Shown: piece by piece, positions 1 through 8,780 of the stretch
Numbering within the stretch: position 1 is the stretch's first letter
Layout of the letters: each line of letters begins with the position of its first letter
Assembly (NCBI GenBank): GCA_017550625.1
Contig: JAFZOL010000004.1
Location: 1 to 43,418, forward strand
DNA: 43,418 bases
Source: Clostridia bacterium
GTDB lineage: Bacteria; Bacillota; Clostridia; Oscillospirales; Acutalibacteraceae
Direction: 5' to 3'
Program-made: the position numbers and the translations under genes
Notes under the pieces: generated by a model
Seen by the model: the letters and a program-made list of their open reading frames with translations, nothing else
Databases searched by the model: none
Told to the model about the DNA's origin: nothing

Positions 1-3000
1 CGTACAGGTAAGCGTTCTGACGCCTTCGTTAATACAGGTCGGTTCTGTCGTCACCGTACCTTCATCCCAGACATGAGCAACCGGGACCTGATCCTTCAAT
101 TTGTACCGATACACGGTTCTTGTTTCAACCTGTCTCGTATCGCTTGCAGTTACAGCGGTATCCTGCCAATCGGAAAAGTCCGTCCAACGCGTATATTGAT
201 ACTTCATGCGATAATCTGTATATGAAGCCCTCCGGATTTCAACACGATAATCACTCCAATAATAGGAATCCATACATACGGTTGGTTGTGCACTTACATA
301 GGCACTGGAGTATCCGCTGAAATGACGCAGCTCTATCTCGTCCGCTGCCGCTTTCGTGCAGTAAAACGCGTGGAATGTATCATATCCCTCTTCCCATTCA
401 CAGCCGACAACTCGGTTCTTCGGTCCGCCGTCTTGTGCTTCATTCCGGCACCAATGATAATACACATATCCGATTGTTTCATCGGAGTCGATGGTGCGTT
501 TCCACTGATCGGTTTCCTCGGAGTCGATAGCCTTATTGTACAAAGTATAGAAACTGTTGGATGTGTCGAAAGAATAACCGCCGCCGTTCGGCCAGGAAAC
601 AGCGTGATCCTGACTTCCGGTTCCGGTTTGTTCCCAATCGACCGGCGTCACGGTCCAACCGGAGCGGGAGGAGTCATATCCGTATTCCGTTTCTTTATCC
701 TTATAACGGTACTGGGTCTTGCTTTCAACGATGTAGTTATCACCTGTCGGCGGCTGCATGGTGGACCACTCGGTCCAATCCACGGGATCATATATCTTCA
801 CATCACCGCAGCGGGAACAGGTGTACTTGACTTGTTCCGGCGTGATGCAGGTCCCAGACAGGATTTCTGTGACCTGATAATCATGACCAAGTTTCTCGAT
901 GGTTTCTGTCTTCGTTGCACCACAAACCGTGCATGTATAAAGAGATACGCCATCTTCCGTGCAGGTCGCAGGGGTCGAAGAAGTCAGCTCGTAGGTATGC
1001 GTCAAATGCTCGTATTCACATATAATCCCAAAAGATTTTTCCGACACCTCAGAATCGACCATGCGATCGTTCCATTTGCCGGTATGCGGATATATGCAGC
1101 CGTAATCTTCGTTGCCGTCGTTATTCGGTTCACCACTGTCCCAATTTGAATAAGCAAAGGTTTCGCCCGTGACCCATTCCCACGTTCCTTCATTTGCCGT
1201 ATCCGAAGCGCCGATCCAGACGCCGTTCATATTTGCGCCGGAGATCAGGCCTTCCACAAAGCTCTGTTCCTGTGCGCTTGTGATCGTGACAAGATGACCG
1301 CCTTTTGCTTCACACCATGCTTTCGCCTCGGTCCAAGTCATGGGCGCTTCATAAAACTCATACCGATTTGTTTCTGAGGTCGCTGTCTTCATCAAGACCG
1401 GTTCCCCTATCATGAATACCACAGTGCTTTGCGTGTATAAGTAATCGCTGTGATCTGAATTCCACGCGTTCGTATTATAACTCTGCAGTAAAATCTGATA
1501 TCTGCCGTCCGGCAGATTCCTTGTCAGTCCACTGGTTGCTTTTGTGATCCATTCAATTGCAACATATTGCTGCTGATCGTTATCATATTGTTTGATCCAG
1601 ATGTTGTATTGAGTTGTATTCACAGTCGGATCCCACTGCAACGTGATCGTGGAGCCGGAAGGATAGTAATACTTAAAGTTTTTGAGGGAAGGTTTGCCGG
1701 GGGTATTATTCGTATGAACGATACTGTCAGAATGATAAAACCTATGAACCTGAGAAACAGAGTATGGATGATCCCAACGTATTAAACAGTTACCCGACCC
1801 GTCACTTGTTTGAATATTGCACTCTGCAACGCCGAGTGTGTTTCCACTTCTTGAAACAACTACTGCATAATGGGGCACCCATTCGCCGTTGGAATTATAT
1901 GCTCCAACATCAATATAATCTCCGATTGCTATATTTGAAGTATCTGTACGCTCTTCTAAAGAAGTTTGTCTAACACCATGGATATCATAGAATATTTTTC
2001 TCGCAAAACCGCAGCACTGGCTTCCGCCGTCAAAATAGTTGCAGTCATATTTCCCAACGTAATAAGAAATATCGGTTTCTGAGTGAGAAGCACATGGATA
2101 TGAGCTTGTAGAGTTCGCAAAGGATTCATCATTATTTGCAATTAAACTGTCCCCTGCCTCTGATACGTTAGATACGTAATGGTTCCAGTATTTCCCATGC
2201 GGGAACTTGGATCTCAGATCATTAATAATACTTGAAATATCGCCGTCGGAAGAATTCGTAGAATAATTCAACAAAACGTCCACATTGTCGTTCCCGATCG
2301 TTCCGCTGTAAGAGGATTCTCCGACATAGGTCTTCCCGTTTGACGCTTTGATATCGTTTACCAAATACGTCGTTCCGGAAGGATGCTGTTCACAATAGTC
2401 TGTGACATCGTCACCGACTTTGGTACCGTTGATATAGATATCAAACGTGCCCATTCCGGATACGTTGCCTACGTAATTGCCGTCAAGCGTTCCGTTGACA
2501 TCAAGATAATACGAATTGGAAGAACCACTGAAATTAGGTCTTACAACACCCCAATAAGAGGGAGAAGTGATCCCGGTATACGCCCAAGAGGTAATTTTGA
2601 CGACAGGAGATCCATCCGGATAGGATGATATTATCAGATTCTGATGATAGTGTGCACCGTCTTTTCCCATGATCCCCACATGACCATAGGTGTTTCCCGT
2701 ATAAACCAAAATATCGCCCGCTTGGGGTGTTGCTCCCTGAATACGGCTCCAACCGCTTGGTAAGGTATTCCAGCTGTAGCCTTCTCCGTTCTCATACTGA
2801 GGTGATACGCCTAAGAATGCATAATATGCCATAATCAAATCAACACATTGTGCTCCATAGGCCCCATCATAGTCCAAATACTGACCCAGTTTGGATTCAA
2901 TCCACTGAATCGCTTCGTCAACCGTTTTTGACGTTGCATTTACCTCAACAGGTACAACAGCAAGCAGCATAACAACTGCAAGCAAAACCGCTAAGATTTG

Positions 3001-3015
3001 TTTGATTCGTTTCAT
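1..3015 (-). CDS. Large secreted protein with two CHAP-like domains and a C-type lectin domain (3' end outside window)
   Basis: The frame is open for 1005 codons from an ATG at 3015 to the window edge, with an AGGAGG ribosome site at 3024-3029. Residues 1-27 form a signal peptide. A CHAP domain follows at about residues 30-150 with catalytic-type C57 (AQCVDL) and H112 (GHVGIM). A second CHAP or NlpC-like domain lies at about 315-430 (SQCCGFAR, C334/C335; HYAVVV). An FN3-like segment spans about 440-540. A C-type lectin-like domain spans about 547-670, with an EPN sugar-binding triplet at 629-631, WND at 648-650 and cysteines at 566, 640 and 666. After this come Cys-rich segments (CTVCG, CSRCG) and two WTxW...YRYK repeats. 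The family pattern suggests a peptidoglycan-active or adhesive extracellular protein that binds sugars; the combined role is inference. The C-terminus and any anchor are not visible. Codon use is AT-richer than in the genes after 8.8 kb. Confidence 0.9.
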   Translation of the reverse strand, partial: MKRIKQILAVLLAVVMLLAVVPVEVNATSKTVDEAIQWIESKLGQYLDYDGAYGAQCVDLIMAYYAFLGVSPQYENGEGYSWNTLPSGWSRIQGATPQAGDILVYTGNTYGHVGIMGKDGAHYHQNLIISSYPDGSPVVKITSWAYTGITSPSYWGVVRPNFSGSSNSYYLDVNGTLDGNYVGNVSGMGTFDIYINGTKVGDDVTDYCEQHPSGTTYLVNDIKASNGKTYVGESSYSGTIGNDNVDVLLNYSTNSSDGDISSIINDLRSKFPHGKYWNHYVSNVSEAGDSLIANNDESFANSTSSYPCASHSETDISYYVGKYDCNYFDGGSQCCGFARKIFYDIHGVRQTSLEERTDTSNIAIGDYIDVGAYNSNGEWVPHYAVVVSRSGNTLGVAECNIQTSDGSGNCLIRWDHPYSVSQVHRFYHSDSIVHTNNTPGKPSLKNFKYYYPSGSTITLQWDPTVNTTQYNIWIKQYDNDQQQYVAIEWITKATSGLTRNLPDGRYQILLQSYNTNAWNSDHSDYLYTQSTVVFMIGEPVLMKTATSETNRYEFYEAPMTWTEAKAWCEAKGGHLVTITSAQEQSFVEGLISGANMNGVWIGASDTANEGTWEWVTGETFAYSNWDSGEPNNDGNEDYGCIYPHTGKWNDRMVDSEVSEKSFGIICEYEHLTHTYELTSSTPATCTEDGVSLYTCTVCGATKTETIEKLGHDYQVTEILSGTCITPEQVKYTCSRCGDVKIYDPVDWTEWSTMQPPTGDNYIVESKTQYRYKDKETEYGYDSSRSGWTVTPVDWEQTGTGSQDHAVSWPNGGGYSFDTSNSFYTLYNKAIDSEETDQWKRTIDSDETIGYVYYHWCRNEAQDGGPKNRVVGCEWEEGYDTFHAFYCTKAAADEIELRHFSGYSSAYVSAQPTVCMDSYYWSDYRVEIRRASYTDYRMKYQYTRWTDFSDWQDTAVTASDTRQVETRTVYRYKLKDQVPVAHVWDEGTVTTEPTCINEGVRTLTCT

Positions 3016-3051
3016 TCGTTCAGCCTCCTGATTTGATTCATATTTGAACAA

Positions 3052-3066
3052 ACCGCCTGCGGCGGT
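3052..3066 (-). terminator. Weak hairpin between two minus-strand secreted-protein genes
   Basis: A 6-bp GC stem (ACCGCC/GGCGGT) closes on a GCA triloop on the minus strand and is followed by TTTG. It lies between the frameshifted gene upstream and the large surface protein. It could be a weak terminator or processing site; the T-tract is short. Confidence 0.3.
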
Positions 3067-3122
3067 GAGTTACCGTGTTAAAAACGCGCGGGTGTGGCGG
3101 AAGCGGTCCTTTCCGGCCGGGT

Positions 3123-3591
3123 TCAATCCATCCGCGTGAACTCCTTTTCACCGAGCCTTGTGATCAGCGTGCTGGATTCGGGACCGGATACCGTGACGTA
3201 GATTTTGCCGAGCAGGAAACGGAAATCCATCTCGATATCATTTCCCCATCCGTCTGTCACGGAGCAGGAACCGTATCCGTTTTCAAGGATTACAACCGCG
3301 CGTTCCACCGCGTTGATATGGTTGCGGGAATAAAGACCATAGGTAAACGTGACAAGGGAGCCGTTCGTTTCGTAAATCGTCAGTTCATAGGACGAAAGGG
3401 TAGAGATGTTCGTACCGATATCTCGTCTGTTTAGGGTCTGCTGCAGGGAAGAATACGTGAGAGGGCACGCTGTTCCGTTCCCAATCGACTGAAACAAAGG
3501 AGTAGGGTGTGCAAGTACTTGCACAGAGAAAAAAAGAAAAGTTAAGTACGACGAGCAAGACGCTTGCAACGTTCCTTATTGCTTTTTTCAT
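3123..3591 (-). pseudogene. Small secreted protein gene with a frameshift in an A7/T7 run
   Basis: One frame begins with ATG at 3591 and encodes a clear signal-peptide core (MKKAIRNVASVLLVVLNFSF), then runs into unrelated sequence and stops at 3385. The frame that continues to a TGA at 3123 has only a TTG start at 3569 in a poor context, but encodes a plausible soluble domain of about 115 residues (DGWGNDIEMDF, KIYVTVSG). The frames join smoothly if one T is removed from the seven-T run (plus-strand A at 3529-3535). That would give a signal peptide ending in VLA|H and a mature protein of about 125 residues. The product is not recognised. The break could be a real mutation, phase variation or a sequencing error. 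The gene precedes the large surface protein on the same strand and has no convincing ribosome site. Confidence 0.6.
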
Positions 3592-3871
3592 ACCCGTTCT
3601 TCAAATTATACAGTTTTTGCTTATTTTTGAATGCTGCGAAATACTTGGCAACGGCTTCTATTTCAAGATTAAATGTTATTCCAAATTATTATTACAGAAA
3701 AAAAGTATTAAATCAATAAACTCTGTCATAACTGTGCGTTAATAATGATCATTTGAGCATGTTAAGACGGCGAGTCTCTGCACTTTTGCGCCGTTCAAAG
3801 AAGCATCCGGTCCATTTGATCATGATAAGACTGCATTTATGCGTGTTTTGAAGAAAAAAAGAGATTTATGT
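3592..3871. other. AT-rich divergent intergenic region
   Basis: About 280 bases lie between the divergent secreted-protein gene and the regulator gene. The stretch is strongly AT-rich with no supported ORF or RNA gene. A TATAAT on the minus strand (3606-3611) is too close to the ATG at 3591 for a normal leader. An A-rich run and scattered GATCAT motifs are the only other features noticed. Confidence 0.5.
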
Positions 3872-3900
3872 TTGATTTTTGTGTTTTTATATAGTATTAT
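3872..3900 (+). promoter_or_regulatory. Sigma-A-type promoter for the LytTR two-component operon
   Basis: TTGATT and TATTAT are separated by 17 bases. Transcription would begin near 3907, leaving a leader of about 35 bases that contains the GGAGG site at 3928-3932. A near-direct repeat, TATAGTATTA and TATAGTATAC, overlaps the -10 and may be an operator. Confidence 0.6.
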
Positions 3901-3941
3901 GTATAGTATACAATTTGGGTGAGTTTTGGAGGCTGAAAGCT

Positions 3942-4640
3942 GTGCGAATAAGCATAATTGAGGATAATGCCATGGAGGCGGATCAGTTAAAAGAACAGAC
4001 TTTGCGGTTGCTGCCAGAAACCCTCGGACGGACCGAGATCGATGTGTATGCGTCCGCGCGGCAGTTTTTGAATGCGGACCAGTATTACGATCTTATGCTG
4101 ATCGACTGCCTGCTTCCCGATTTGTCCGGCGTAGAGCTGGCAAAGACGATCCGACGGACAAACAGGACGACGGCGTTTATTTTTACGACGTTTTATATGG
4201 ATTACGCTGTTGAGGGGTATGAAACAAACGCGATGCGCTACCTTCTGAAACCCGTTGAGGATCGAAAACTTCAGGAGGCTCTTTCATATTTTGCAAAACA
4301 GCTCGAGTCGCAGACGATCGTCGAACTGACCGGGACCACACGCTACGCGACCTTCGTGAAAAAAAACGAAATCCTGTATGTGGAATATGTTGGGCGAAAG
4401 CTCATCGTCCGACTGGAAAACAAGTCGGTGGAATCCCATCGTACAATGAAAGAACTCACGTTTGTACTTGGGGACGAGTTTTTTTTCCGTACATCTCAAC
4501 GCTTCCTTGTCAATTTCAAGCATATCGCTGCAAAGAATGACAAAACGCTTGTCATAGATAACGGCGAGCACGTTACCATCAGCGGGCGAAGGCTGATGCC
4601 GTTCAATCAAGCGTACATCCAGTTCCTTAAGAGGAGTTAA
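3942..4640 (+). CDS. LytTR-family response regulator (AgrA-like)
   Basis: This 232-residue cytoplasmic DNA-binding response regulator has a receiver domain at residues 1-120. It carries the acidic pair E7/D8, phospho-acceptor D55 (LMLIDCLLPD), T82/T83 and K103 (LLKP). A LytTR DNA-binding domain covers about 130-230 (FVKKNEILYVE, FFRTSQRFLVN). I chose the GTG at 3942 because a GGAGG site sits 9 bases upstream; the longer frame from 3879 adds hydrophobic residues and would begin at or before the likely transcription start. Its stop is 3 bases before the kinase gene, so the two are co-translated. LytTR regulators usually bind paired 9-bp sites upstream of surface or peptide-signalling genes. The following LRR gene and the divergent surface-protein genes are natural candidate targets, which is inference. 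Confidence 0.9.
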   Translation: MRISIIEDNAMEADQLKEQTLRLLPETLGRTEIDVYASARQFLNADQYYDLMLIDCLLPDLSGVELAKTIRRTNRTTAFIFTTFYMDYAVEGYETNAMRYLLKPVEDRKLQEALSYFAKQLESQTIVELTGTTRYATFVKKNEILYVEYVGRKLIVRLENKSVESHRTMKELTFVLGDEFFFRTSQRFLVNFKHIAAKNDKTLVIDNGEHVTISGRRLMPFNQAYIQFLKRS

Positions 4641-4643
4641 GCC

Positions 4644-5909
4644 TTGATTTGTGCATTATACTGCCTGAAAGACGCTTTGGCGCTGTTCAGTTATTATCTG
4701 ATCCTGTATCTGGTGTTTAAGGAAGTCCTTCAAAAGGGCGTCTGGCGCACTGCTGCTTATGAATGTCTCAGCATCGCATGCAGTGCGACGGGATTTCTTT
4801 TGCTGTCTGAGAGCACAGAGGAAGCTTTTGCGATCCTTGATTTTATCGCTACCGTTATAGCGATGGCAGGATTGCCGTTTATCTTCAAAAAGCCCCGCTT
4901 CTGGCGCTGTTTGGCCATCTTTTTCATTTACTATGCTACGGTAGATACGCTATGGTCTTTTCTCGCGACTTTCTGCGGAGCTGAGATCCTTTGGGAGTGT
5001 ATCTTTGATATCGTGATCTCAGGTCTGGTATGTTTTGCGGTCGTCCGCGGGGCGAATCATAAGGATCTTAACATTTTAGCCGGTGCGTTTCAGGAAATCC
5101 CTGTTTGGCTGCTGATTTCTCTGTTTCTGTTTGAGCTTACAAACTATTACAAAGAATTCGGAACCAGCGAAACAGGATACAACCTGATGTACGTGATCTC
5201 ATCCTGTCTCGTTTTCGTTTCAATTCTCTACCTGGTCTTTCGGGTATTCCGGCTCGTTTATACGCAAAACAACATTCTGAAACAACTGAACGATCATCTT
5301 GAATATGAAAGCGGCAGAATAGAATCTGATGAAGCACTCCGTCGGTTCCGTCACGATTTTAAGAATCATGCGATCGTTTTGAACGCTATGCTGGAGCAGG
5401 GAGATTGTGACGGGGCAAAATGCTATTTCAAGAGCGTTTCCGAAGAGTTTTCCGAAAAACAAAACAGGTTTTCCACGGGGAACTCCGTCGTTGATTCACT
5501 ATTGGATATCAAAGTCGTTTCTGCTGCTGTGCAGAATACGGAGATCTTTTTCGAGGGCGCTATCCCCGAACATGGGATTGAACCGAAAGATATGTGCATA
5601 TGTTTCGGCAATCTGTTGGATAACGCGATAGAAGCCTGTGCCAAGCTGCCTGAAGGGACGGAGCGGACGATTCGCATCCGTGCTGTTCCGACGAATAATG
5701 TTTTGCTCTTGTCCTTTATGAATCCAACTGTGCAAATGAAAAAACTGACGTCCGGACAATTGCCTCAGACCACGAAAAAAGACGTCCGCGTGCATGGAAT
5801 CGGACTCAAAAACGTGCGTGACACCGCAAAAAAATACAACGGCACACTGCAACTCACCGCGGAAAAAGGAGTCTTTTTTGCCGAACTTTTGATGGAATGC
5901 CGTTTATAA
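4644..5909 (+). CDS. AgrC-like GHKL sensor histidine kinase
   Basis: This 421-residue membrane kinase has an N-terminal half (residues 1-205) with about six hydrophobic spans and no large extracellular domain, as in AgrC-type peptide receptors. It is followed by a short coiled linker (NNILKQLNDHLEYESG). The phospho-acceptor H237 lies in RRFRHDFKNH. The GHKL ATPase domain shows an N-box (NLLDNAIEAC, N323/N327) and a GIGLKNV glycine box near the C-terminus. The start is TTG at 4644, preceded by GAGGAG at 4631-4636; no better in-frame start fits. It lies directly after the LytTR regulator and is its likely partner. No agrB or agrD homologue is visible in the window, so the ligand is unknown. Confidence 0.88.
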   Translation: MICALYCLKDALALFSYYLILYLVFKEVLQKGVWRTAAYECLSIACSATGFLLLSESTEEAFAILDFIATVIAMAGLPFIFKKPRFWRCLAIFFIYYATVDTLWSFLATFCGAEILWECIFDIVISGLVCFAVVRGANHKDLNILAGAFQEIPVWLLISLFLFELTNYYKEFGTSETGYNLMYVISSCLVFVSILYLVFRVFRLVYTQNNILKQLNDHLEYESGRIESDEALRRFRHDFKNHAIVLNAMLEQGDCDGAKCYFKSVSEEFSEKQNRFSTGNSVVDSLLDIKVVSAAVQNTEIFFEGAIPEHGIEPKDMCICFGNLLDNAIEACAKLPEGTERTIRIRAVPTNNVLLLSFMNPTVQMKKLTSGQLPQTTKKDVRVHGIGLKNVRDTAKKYNGTLQLTAEKGVFFAELLMECRL

Positions 5910-5946
5910 AAGCGGATCCTCTTTGTATTCAGGAAGGAGATAGTTT

Positions 5947-8661
5947 ATGAAAAAAGCGATTTGCGTCTTGCTTTTCATGGTGTTTATGTTTTGCTGTTCG
6001 ATGATTACGGTTTCAGGGAGTGAAATCGTTGATTCCGGAACTTGTGGAACCGGTCTGACGTGGGAGCTGGTTGACGATGGCACGCTGACGATCAACGGAA
6101 ACGGGGCAATGGACGATTACCGCGTTCAGTATTATGTAACACAGTTGACTCCGGCGATTTATTATCCCTGGTATTCTCACCGTCAGGAAATTCAATCGGT
6201 TGTGATCTCTTCCGGCGTTACGCGTATCGGCAATTCAGCATTTACCGCATGCACAGCACTGGAAGACGTTTCCATCTCAGATACGGTGGAAGAAATCGGT
6301 ATTGCCGCATTTGCGGAATGTCAGGCGCTGCATGAGATCGTTTTGCCGGATAGCGTTACCACGATCGGAAGCGATGCGTTTTGTGAATGCCTCGCACTGC
6401 AAAACATGACGCTTTCCACCGGTCTGATCGAAATAGGTTCTTCCGCCTTTTTCGATTGCGGTCAACTTAAATCTGTCGGGGAGATCCCTGCTGGAGTTAC
6501 GGTGTTGGAAGAAAGACTGTTTGAGGAATGCGTTTCACTCTCTGACGTTACGTTGCCGACCTCGTTGATTTCCATTAAAAAGAGTGTTTTTTATAATTGT
6601 AAGGCGTTGGAAAGCATATCGTTCCCTGCTTCATTGACAGAAATCGGGAACGGTGCATTTATGAACTCCGGACTTAAAAGCGTAACCATCCCCGGAAATC
6701 TGACAATGCTTGGCGGAAAGGCATTCGCCAGCACCCCGTTGGAAAACGTTACGATGGAATATGGTCTGAAGTCCATTCCAAACGGATTGTTTTCCGGCTG
6801 CAACAGCTTGCAGGATCCGCTTATTCCGTCTTCTGTGAAAACCATCGAGGATGATGCTTTTTTTAATAGCGGCATCAAAAATGTTGTGATTCCGGAAGGT
6901 GTCGAATCCATTGGTAATCAAGCGTTTAATACCAGTGTTGAAACGATTTCCCTGCCGAATTCTTTAATAAGTATAGGCGATGATGCTTTTCGCGGGACCT
7001 TCCGAAGCGTTCATATCCCTTCCGGTGTTCAATCGATTGGGTGCCGAGCCTTCGGCGGCAGGTACATTGCAGAGTTTACGGTTTCAGTCGATAACGGGTA
7101 TTTTTGCAGTGACGACGGAATTCTGTACAATAAGGATATGACAACGCTTGTGCAGTATCCTCTCGAGAAAAGCTCCGGAGTCTCGTCTTTTTTTGTCCCG
7201 AACGGTGTGGAAATACTTGGAGAATATGCTCTCTCGGGTTGTTATTTCGGAACGGTGCTCCTTCCGGATTCACTTACTGAGATCGGGAACGCCGCATTCT
7301 ACAACTGTGACGGTATCCGATCCATCGATATCCCGGAGGGGGTTACTGTGATAGGAAATAACGCTTTTAACCTCTGTGACAATCTGAGCACAGTCGGCAT
7401 ACCTTCTTCTGTGACCGGGATCGGAAAACAGGCTTTTGCGAACTGTCCTGTGCTTTCATCGGTTGATTATAAAGGATCCAGATGTCAGTGGAATAGGATC
7501 GAAATCGGCTCCGGAAATACCAATTTGACAAACGCGGCGCTCACGGTTAATTCTGAGCATGTGCCCTCGCAGCAGGAAACGGTCCTTCATCCCGCGACCT
7601 GTACGGAAGAGGGTGAACGTGAAATTACGGTGCGTTGCTCCGTTTGCGATGAATTCATCAGCAGTTATACGGAAAGCATTCCAATGGCGCCGCATGTTCT
7701 CATTCATCATGAAGGCAAGTCTCCAACCGTGACGGAATCCGGCTGGGAGCCTTACGATACCTGTGAAAACTGCGATTACACCACATACAGGGAGATTCCC
7801 GCGATCACGCCTGATCTTTATGAGGGGTTAGAGTTTGCCTTTCTGGATGGCATCCTGACGGTATCCGGTTCCGGGACGGTTCCAACGGTTCAGAGTATCA
7901 GCGACACCCCGCTTGCCGATTACGCGGAAGAATGCAAAGTGATCATAATAGACGATGGAATTACTTCCGTTGCATCTAATGCTTTCAACGGATTCGGCCA
8001 GGTTCAGATCCTTATTTTGCGCAATCAGGTTGCGCTGGACTCTGATGCGTTTGAGACGAACGGAAGCCTGACGATGGTGATTTGCGCGGAATCCGTTCAG
8101 ATGGCGGCAGATACATTTTCCGGCGATACCAGTATTCTGTTCTTTGAATCGAAAACGAAGCCCCATACCGGGATATCGGCGAATAACATAAATGTAATCC
8201 CGTATTCATATGCCGATGATACTCTGACTTTTGATGGAAGAGTGGCGATGGATACTTACGGATTACTGGATCTGATGGCCGTGATGTGCGGTTTCTATGA
8301 GCCGATTCGGTTTATCAGTTTTACGTCCTATATGTCTCTTGACGTCCCGTTCTATGTTTATAACAAAACGCAGGATGCTTTTGTTCCCGCAGAAAACAAC
8401 ACCCTTGAAGGCGTCAGGTTTTCTGTGAAGATCTCAGACGGAAAAGAGTGGACAAACATCTCATTTAACGATTTCTGCGCGCTTGCTGAAACGCAGGAAC
8501 TCAACACGTTCAGATTGGTTGCCGATATGGAGACCGGTGAGGAGATCCAGGATAACGATTTTGAAATCACGGAGGAAGAACCGAAGGAAAGCATTATCAA
8601 AAGAGTGCTCAAATGGATTACAAGCCTTCTGAATAAATTGTTCAGTTTCTTCTCCAAATAA
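5947..8661 (+). CDS. Secreted BspA-like LRR_5 surface protein
   Basis: The 904-residue protein has a signal peptide (about residues 1-24). A short N-terminal module typical of clostridial BspA-like proteins follows (SGTCGTGLTWEL, GTLTINGNGAM). An LRR_5 array covers about residues 75-530, with recurring IGxxAFxxC and LxxVxIPxSV patterns. A Cys-rich segment from about 538 (PATCTEEGE, CSVCD, CENCD) resembles the one in the divergent surface protein. A partial LRR-like region (about 625-720) and an unrecognised C-terminal domain come next. The last 25 residues form a basic amphipathic hydrophobic tail (VLKWITSLLNKLFSFF) with no LPxTG motif. AGGAAGGAG lies at 5930-5938, 8 bases before the ATG. It starts 37 bases after the kinase gene and probably belongs to the same operon. 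Such proteins usually mediate adhesion; the ligand is unknown. Confidence 0.9.
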   Translation: MKKAICVLLFMVFMFCCSMITVSGSEIVDSGTCGTGLTWELVDDGTLTINGNGAMDDYRVQYYVTQLTPAIYYPWYSHRQEIQSVVISSGVTRIGNSAFTACTALEDVSISDTVEEIGIAAFAECQALHEIVLPDSVTTIGSDAFCECLALQNMTLSTGLIEIGSSAFFDCGQLKSVGEIPAGVTVLEERLFEECVSLSDVTLPTSLISIKKSVFYNCKALESISFPASLTEIGNGAFMNSGLKSVTIPGNLTMLGGKAFASTPLENVTMEYGLKSIPNGLFSGCNSLQDPLIPSSVKTIEDDAFFNSGIKNVVIPEGVESIGNQAFNTSVETISLPNSLISIGDDAFRGTFRSVHIPSGVQSIGCRAFGGRYIAEFTVSVDNGYFCSDDGILYNKDMTTLVQYPLEKSSGVSSFFVPNGVEILGEYALSGCYFGTVLLPDSLTEIGNAAFYNCDGIRSIDIPEGVTVIGNNAFNLCDNLSTVGIPSSVTGIGKQAFANCPVLSSVDYKGSRCQWNRIEIGSGNTNLTNAALTVNSEHVPSQQETVLHPATCTEEGEREITVRCSVCDEFISSYTESIPMAPHVLIHHEGKSPTVTESGWEPYDTCENCDYTTYREIPAITPDLYEGLEFAFLDGILTVSGSGTVPTVQSISDTPLADYAEECKVIIIDDGITSVASNAFNGFGQVQILILRNQVALDSDAFETNGSLTMVICAESVQMAADTFSGDTSILFFESKTKPHTGISANNINVIPYSYADDTLTFDGRVAMDTYGLLDLMAVMCGFYEPIRFISFTSYMSLDVPFYVYNKTQDAFVPAENNTLEGVRFSVKISDGKEWTNISFNDFCALAETQELNTFRLVADMETGEEIQDNDFEITEEEPKESIIKRVLKWITSLLNKLFSFFSK

Positions 8662-8716
8662 AAAAAGCATTTGCAAAAACGTCTCATAAACTTAATTCCT
8701 TATTCACACAAACGAG

Positions 8717-8745
8717 GAATAAACAGTCCTTAAATACAGATACTA
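8717..8745 (+). promoter_or_regulatory. Possible sigma-G-type promoter for spoVT
   Basis: GAATA and GATACTA are separated by 17 bases, which resembles the forespore sigma-G pattern (GHATR, CATNHTA) with one mismatch at the -10. In Bacillus subtilis spoVT belongs to the sigma-G regulon, which makes this reading plausible. The site is about 36 bases upstream of the start codon. No good sigma-A promoter was seen in the same gap. Confidence 0.35.
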
Positions 8746-8780
8746 CAGGTGTCATTATCGTGAAATGAAGGAGTTTTTAT

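Noticed and set aside
286-1149. A 287-codon plus-strand ORF
   Set aside because: It is antisense to the C-type lectin and Cys-rich part of the large minus-strand protein, whose frame is open over 1005 codons with clear domains.
3509-3742. A plus-strand hydrophobic ORF of 77 codons
   Set aside because: It is antisense to the signal peptide of the frameshifted secreted protein, and its hydrophobicity reflects the AT-rich composition.
8661-8780. A terminator after the LRR gene
   Set aside because: Only a 6-bp TTATTC/GAATAA pairing with no T-tract was found; not convincing.
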